A stretch of 23,124 bases of DNA, from positions 1 through 23,124 of the forward strand of contig BBXU01002911.1 of assembly GCA_001598975.1 (NCBI GenBank), read 5' to 3'. Both the position numbers and the translations under genes were made by a program. This stretch comes from Parachlorella kessleri (lineage: Eukaryota; Chlorophyta; Trebouxiophyceae; Chlorellales; Chlorellaceae). Shown in pieces: positions 18,597 to 23,124 of this stretch (its first letter is position 1; every line of letters begins with the position of its first letter). The notes under the pieces are model-generated. The model had not been told where the DNA came from, ran no database searches, and worked only from the letters and a program-made list of their open reading frames with translations.

Positions 18597-18856
18597 ATTG
18601 GGAGCGTGGCCGCAAGGCAAAGCACAACATGCAAAGGTCTGCATCTGCTCTGGCAGCAGCCTCTCCATCCCAGGCAACCCTCACTCGTAACACCCAGCTG
18701 GAGTCAATACACTACATGAATGGTATGCCTACCCAGCTGTAAGCAGATCTTCCTGTCGACTAACCCCTGCAGACCTAGACAAACTGCACCCAGGAGATTC
18801 AGCCGCATACCCAGGCAGCTGGTGTACTGTTGTCACTGCCATGCACAACCTGAACT

Positions 18857-21800
18857 CTACCATCTTCGCTTACTGCGCTGCCTGGCTCGAAGCACCTGCT
18901 CTTCCTCCTCCTCCTCCGCGGTCAGCGCGGTGCCAGGCTGTACCCAGGGCATCCCTCCCAACCCCCCATACTCCTCCTCGATGGAGTTGCCCACCGCTGA
19001 CGCGGTGGCTATCGCCAGCATCTGGGGAGCGGATACCAGATCCGAGTCGCCCACAAAGTCGCCGGACAGCGCGCTGGTGCTGTGCGTGGCTTGCAGCTCC
19101 CGCACGTTGGCCAGGGCGGTGTTGCTGATGGCCTCCAGGGCCAGGATGCTGAAGGGCTCCTCGATGGCAACACCTATCTCCTCCACGCCTGCATGGCGCG
19201 TGGCACACACCGCAGCTCGGAGTGGTACATAACGGGCCTGATGGGGTGCTGTATGTTATAAATTAGTAAACTGGGACCTGACCAGGTACAAACATATGCA
19301 CAGGGCGTAGCAATGGAGGCTAGGTCACATTTACAAGCCAGAGATGCCACATGCTGCTTGATCGAATTCTGCCAACGTCAATCCACCCACAAGCAGCAAC
19401 ACAGAAAGACAATGGGATGCAGCAGTTACGAGCCTGTGCACACATGTAACCATCCCACTCCGAACACCACCAAAAGATAGGTGACCGTGCCTCCTGCTAG
19501 CTCACCCAGCAGCAGGAAGGCTATGACGACGGTGAGGGGGATGGTGGACCAGGCGCAGGTGCCCCAGAGCGAGAAGGGCAGCATGGTCAGCATGATCATC
19601 AAGAACCGAGACGTGTGCCTGCACTAGCATGGTATAGCGGCAGCAGCGACAATGTTACACCAAACTCATGGATAGCATGGTGACCATCACCATATGGAAC
19701 TAGGAGATACTGGAAAAGCAGGGTGCTGTAGGAAGTGGCCTGGGCGGAACAAGGGCATCAGGTAGGTGACCCTGCTGCCGGTCTGGCAGCCAGAAGCCTC
19801 CTGTTGAAGCACATGCGCCCAGCTTGCCTGTCATGATTTCTTAGCCCCTACCTGGTATAGAACAGAGGGATGGGTGTGCGCAGGATGCGCTCGCAGCCCC
19901 CAAGACAGTCCTCAAAGACCGTGATATTCTGCTCCATGGCCAGCCCCGCGGCTGTTGGCAAGTTGGCCTCCTTGACGATGCTGGCCAGTACCTGTGTTGC
20001 ACAGTTAAAATTGGGGTCACCAACTCACAATAAGGGTGTCTGTGGGGCCAGGCATCCCAACTGGCCGGCAGAAAACCTGTCAGGGCAGGTGACTGGATGG
20101 TACAGTGCTATTAACGCAACAGGCGTCATGCTCGCTAGACAAGGCCAACATGCTCTTCTTGAAGCTGATGCATCTGCGGAGCACTTCTGTGCTTGCGCTT
20201 GCCTACCTGCATTACATAGTTCGGACGGTGCTGCGCTTGCATCACTGCCGCTATCTCGTAAGGCAGCAGGATGCCCTGCAACGGCAGCAGAAAGGCTGCA
20301 GAGTTAAGCGAGTCCACAACTCATCTGTAATGCGTATACACTTTGCCAGAGCCCTGTCCCATCGGGGCTGCAAGGTTGAGCTGTCTTTGACCTTCACAGG
20401 AACTCCAGCAAGCAGCCACACCACCCTAGTACATATGCCATCCCCCTCCTAATGTTGCCTCCACACTTGCCAACATGCACACAAGCATCATCTAGTGCTT
20501 GCACACAGCCGTCCCGCGCACCCGCAGCTCCTTCTCAAGATCCTCATCCTTGCGAAGGTGGCACATAAGAGATTTGGAGAAGGCTGGCGTCCAGCGGCAA
20601 AGGAGGGACCGCAGCTCCACCTGGTCATGCGGGATCCAGGCCAGCCCCTGCATCAGCGATGGGAAGGCACATGGCTGCCTTCTCACCAGTGATGGGGCTG
20701 ATCAAGCGAAGTCCCAGTGGCACTGGAGGACCGCAGCGGAAGTGCATGACCTCGGAATCCGCAACAAACCAGCCCCCTCACATGACGGTCACGTGTGCTT
20801 TCTGATGCGGCTGGGCCCCCGCATAGCCGCTGTGCCATTCCATCCCGTCACGTGCACTATCAGAAGGTTGGGTTGCCGTGAGCAATCACTCTCCAGGACA
20901 AGGGCCCCCAGTGGCAAGCAACAAGGCAGCCTCAACGAGGCCTTCAGGTTCTAAGAGGTGCCGCAAGGTCAAAGCATAGCAGGCTCCTCAGCAACCATCT
21001 GTACAAATGACACCCCGGCCACCCTGGCCTGCAAAAGCTGGCGTTCAGTCTGTCGTGCATAACTGTACAGCCTACCTGCCGGACTATATCTCTGCTGCGG
21101 TTCAGCACGAGGCCCCACATCTTGCGAGCGCCATCCCACCGCTCATAGCTGGCATTCGTGCGGAACACCTGCAAAGCGTGGAGCATTATCAATCATACTC
21201 CTCAGGTTGCCAAGATGTTATCAGTCACCTGTGACCTTGTATTGCAGGAGCCAGCACCCACTATGCTACGTTGCAACCCCTGCAGGTCTTTCCTTTGGCT
21301 GCCAGGGGTAGCAGACCAAGACCACTTCGCACACAGACTCCCAAATGGCTTCAGGATATGCAGGAAGGTGTCAGTACGACCTGCTGTTGCAACAGCAAAG
21401 CGAAGAAAGACTTGCAGCGACCATGCCAGCGTAGTAGCACTGCATGTTGTTGCACCATGAGACTGGCCCAGCTGACAAACTTTGATCTCACCAGCAGCAA
21501 CGACAGTGCGAAGGAGGTAAGTGCAAAGGGCTCCTTGGACTTGAGCTCTAGGTCCAGGAAATCGATTGGCAGCAGCCCAGCCTGCAGCTCAGCAACAGCA
21601 GTTCGGTACACAGTGTCGACGTAAACCACCACGCACGTCTGCAAAACATCCTGGACAACATGTGTAGGAGCACCACAACAGCATCGCTTGGGTGCTGCGG
21701 TGCCCCTACACATGCACTTGCTAACGGACAAACCATGGAGCCGTGGTGTACACAATGGCGCGCTCCTGGTAAGCTGTCACTTGCCTGGTAGCAGTACTGA

Positions 21801-22778
21801 TAGACGCAGACGCCCGTGGCGAGGACAAGGATGTACAGCAGCGGCCCAGCAAGCCCTCGCACAAGCGCTGAGCTGCAGGCAAACCAGTGTGGAGGTCAGC
21901 TTAGTGGCAGGACCATGCCCCTGGCGGGATGGAGTGGCCGTTATATTGATCAGAGGGAGCCACGCAACGACCCCGCACCTATGCTGGCTCAAACACGTAT
22001 TGTGAGGCTAAGTTAACATCCCAGGTGTAACTTCAGTGTACAGCACATGTGTCATACATTTGCAATTTGCTTGCTTTTCCTATCAGAGTCAAGCCTTGCA
22101 TCAGTGCTGCGCTGTATGCAACTCAGCAAGGGCATCTCCCCAAGCGGCTGCTGCAAGCCCATCGCTGCTGCTCCTAGACCTGGTTGGGCGCAGGCCCCAC
22201 GCCAAGGCAAATACCCCATCCATGTGTGACCTCAGGATTGACCTGGACCTAACGGGCTCAGCTGAGATCTCTCACCTTGCAGGCAGTCAAGAAATTTTAC
22301 GGTCTTGCCATGTTCACAAAGTCGGGCTGAAACAACTTCAATGAGCAAGTCACTCACACGGGCAGGCCGGTGATGTGGCGCAGGTAGCGGTTGGTGCTCC
22401 TGTGCTTCTTCCAGCGGGCAAAGTCAAAGACAACACGAGCAGTCTCACGGCTCTGCTCCTTGAAAGCACTGGCGGCACGGGGCTGGTCCTGTAAGGGAAG
22501 TGTGCAGTGGGTTAGTCTGCGGTGCACTTGGACGCAAGAGCTGGCCTGCATGCGGCCAGAGGCTACTACCACACCGTCAACAGCCCAACCTTCTTTGCCG
22601 AGGCTGCAGCGGCACGAACGGAGCGGTGCTGGCTGCCTTGGTTGCTGATACTGTGAAAGCAACGTGGCTGACAAGCTATTCTGGAGCGAGCTGAGAACAG
22701 GCTAGTCCGACATCTGAGCAAGGGAAGGGATGCGGGCCGTAGCGACCGGCAGTTGTCAGTCACAGGGCCCTGCATCAT
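18857..22778 (-). CDS. BST-like: Bestrophin-like anion/bicarbonate channel, about 475 aa
   Basis: Exons 5' to 3': 22590-22778, 22358-22488, 21785-21872, 21492-21638, 21076-21168, 20522-20647, 20207-20275, 19852-19991, 19506-19618, 18857-19188. All phases agree. Residues 1-63 are basic, Ser/Ala-rich and nearly free of acids, like a plastid transit peptide. Family signatures follow: VVFDFARWKKHRSTNRYLRH (about 81-100), a membrane segment in GLAGPLLYILVLATGVCVYQ, then LTSFALSLLLVFRTNASYERW and ARKMWGLVLNRSRDIVRQ (187-216), LCRWTPAFSKSLMCHLRKDEDL, and FYTRHTSRFLMIMLTMLPF with a membrane pair to about 365. GVEEIGVAIEEPFSIL (366-381) precedes an acidic C-terminal tail. Bestrophins form pentameric anion channels; Chlamydomonas BST1-3 carry bicarbonate into thylakoids and bind LCIB/LCIC. 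ATG at 22778 is the first in frame. One intron has a GC donor. Confidence 0.93.
21639..21784 (-). other. GC-AG intron in the bestrophin gene
   Basis: The intron between exons 21785-21872 and 21492-21638 has the donor CAG|GCAAGT, the standard form of the rare GC donor class, and the acceptor TTTTGCAG. Both flanking frames are phase 0 and join correctly. No GT donor nearby keeps the frame as well. Confidence 0.65.
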
Positions 22779-23124
22779 GACCAGCCTGACGTAGCCAAGC
22801 ACGCTGAGCTACTGCCTCTGATTGACCCCTACCAAATGAGGGAAGCCCACGGGAGTAACCTGCCTGCCCTAAGAACTTAGTGCGATTCTTCGGTTCCTTG
22901 AAACTCAGACAAGTATCACTTGATCAATTGCCTTGGGCCCTGGTGATCTGCCCCTGATGTGGGAGACATGAGTGGGCGGGTGCGCGCAGAGTTTTGAAAG
23001 CGCGTTAACCAGGTGTGCAATAGTTCATTCCAATCGATTTAAAAAAGTTTGTCGCAGTGAAACGTGCAGTTATAAACTGTCAGTAGCGCATGCAGGGACT
23101 GTAGAAGCGGAAGGGGGTATCCAC
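22779..23124 (-). promoter_or_regulatory. Upstream region of the bestrophin gene
   Basis: No coding signal is seen. On the minus strand a TATA-like GTTTATAAC lies at about 23070-23078, some 290 nt before the start codon, and there is an A/T-rich patch at 23036-23050. This is where a promoter and 5' UTR would lie. No known low-CO2 element was identified. Confidence 0.35.

Larger units (their letters stand above)
17730..18856. other. Region between the convergent LCIB-type and bestrophin genes
   Basis: It contains the two 3' UTRs, TGTAA signals facing each other (17898-17902 plus, 18592-18596 minus) and a 24-bp palindrome (18375-18398). An open stretch at 18207-18326 after an AG could be an alternative last LCIB exon but is not preferred. 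No other gene is seen. Confidence 0.6.

Overview
The window is nuclear DNA of a green alga, probably a core chlorophyte and perhaps a trebouxiophyte. The signs are many short GT-AG introns, GC-rich coding exons, TGTAA-type poly(A) signals, chloroplast-targeted proteins, and genes of the algal CO2-concentrating mechanism (CCM). No bacterial-style genes, tRNAs, rRNAs or CRISPR arrays were seen. All gene models were spliced by eye from exon reading frames, splice sites and intron phases.

Left and middle part (1-10973): two tandem paralogous armadillo (ARM) repeat genes on the minus strand. ARM gene A (about 2986 down past position 1) is cut by the window edge. ARM gene B (10973 down to 5559) is complete at about 594 aa. 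In both, nearly every exon is about 126 nt, lies between phase-0 introns and encodes exactly one 42-residue ARM repeat. The introns are also alike, so the array grew by duplicating exon-plus-intron units of about 355-400 bp. One unit in gene B (exon at 6927-7052) is inverted and meets its neighbour at a perfect 23-bp inverted repeat.

The 5' part of the ARM gene, the spacer behind it and the first exon of the neighbouring plus-strand gene exist twice, at about 2023-5384 and 10021-13757. The left copy carries a frameshifted, orphaned first exon of an LCIB-type gene (5062-5315). Each spacer also holds a decayed stretch resembling a tRNA adenosine deaminase (ADAT1-like), and a poly(C) tract.

Right part (13431-22778): two intact, convergent CCM-type genes. 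On the plus strand, 11 exons (13431-17729) encode an LCIB/LCIC-family protein of about 495 aa (beta-carbonic-anhydrase fold, plastid targeted). On the minus strand, 10 exons (22778-18857) encode a bestrophin-like anion channel of about 475 aa with a transit-peptide-like start. In Chlamydomonas, LCIB/LCIC and the thylakoid bestrophins BST1-3 work together: bestrophins pass bicarbonate into the thylakoid, and LCIB/LCIC around the pyrenoid recapture leaked CO2. Their tail-to-tail pairing here, about 1.1 kb between stop codons, is the most interesting feature of the window.
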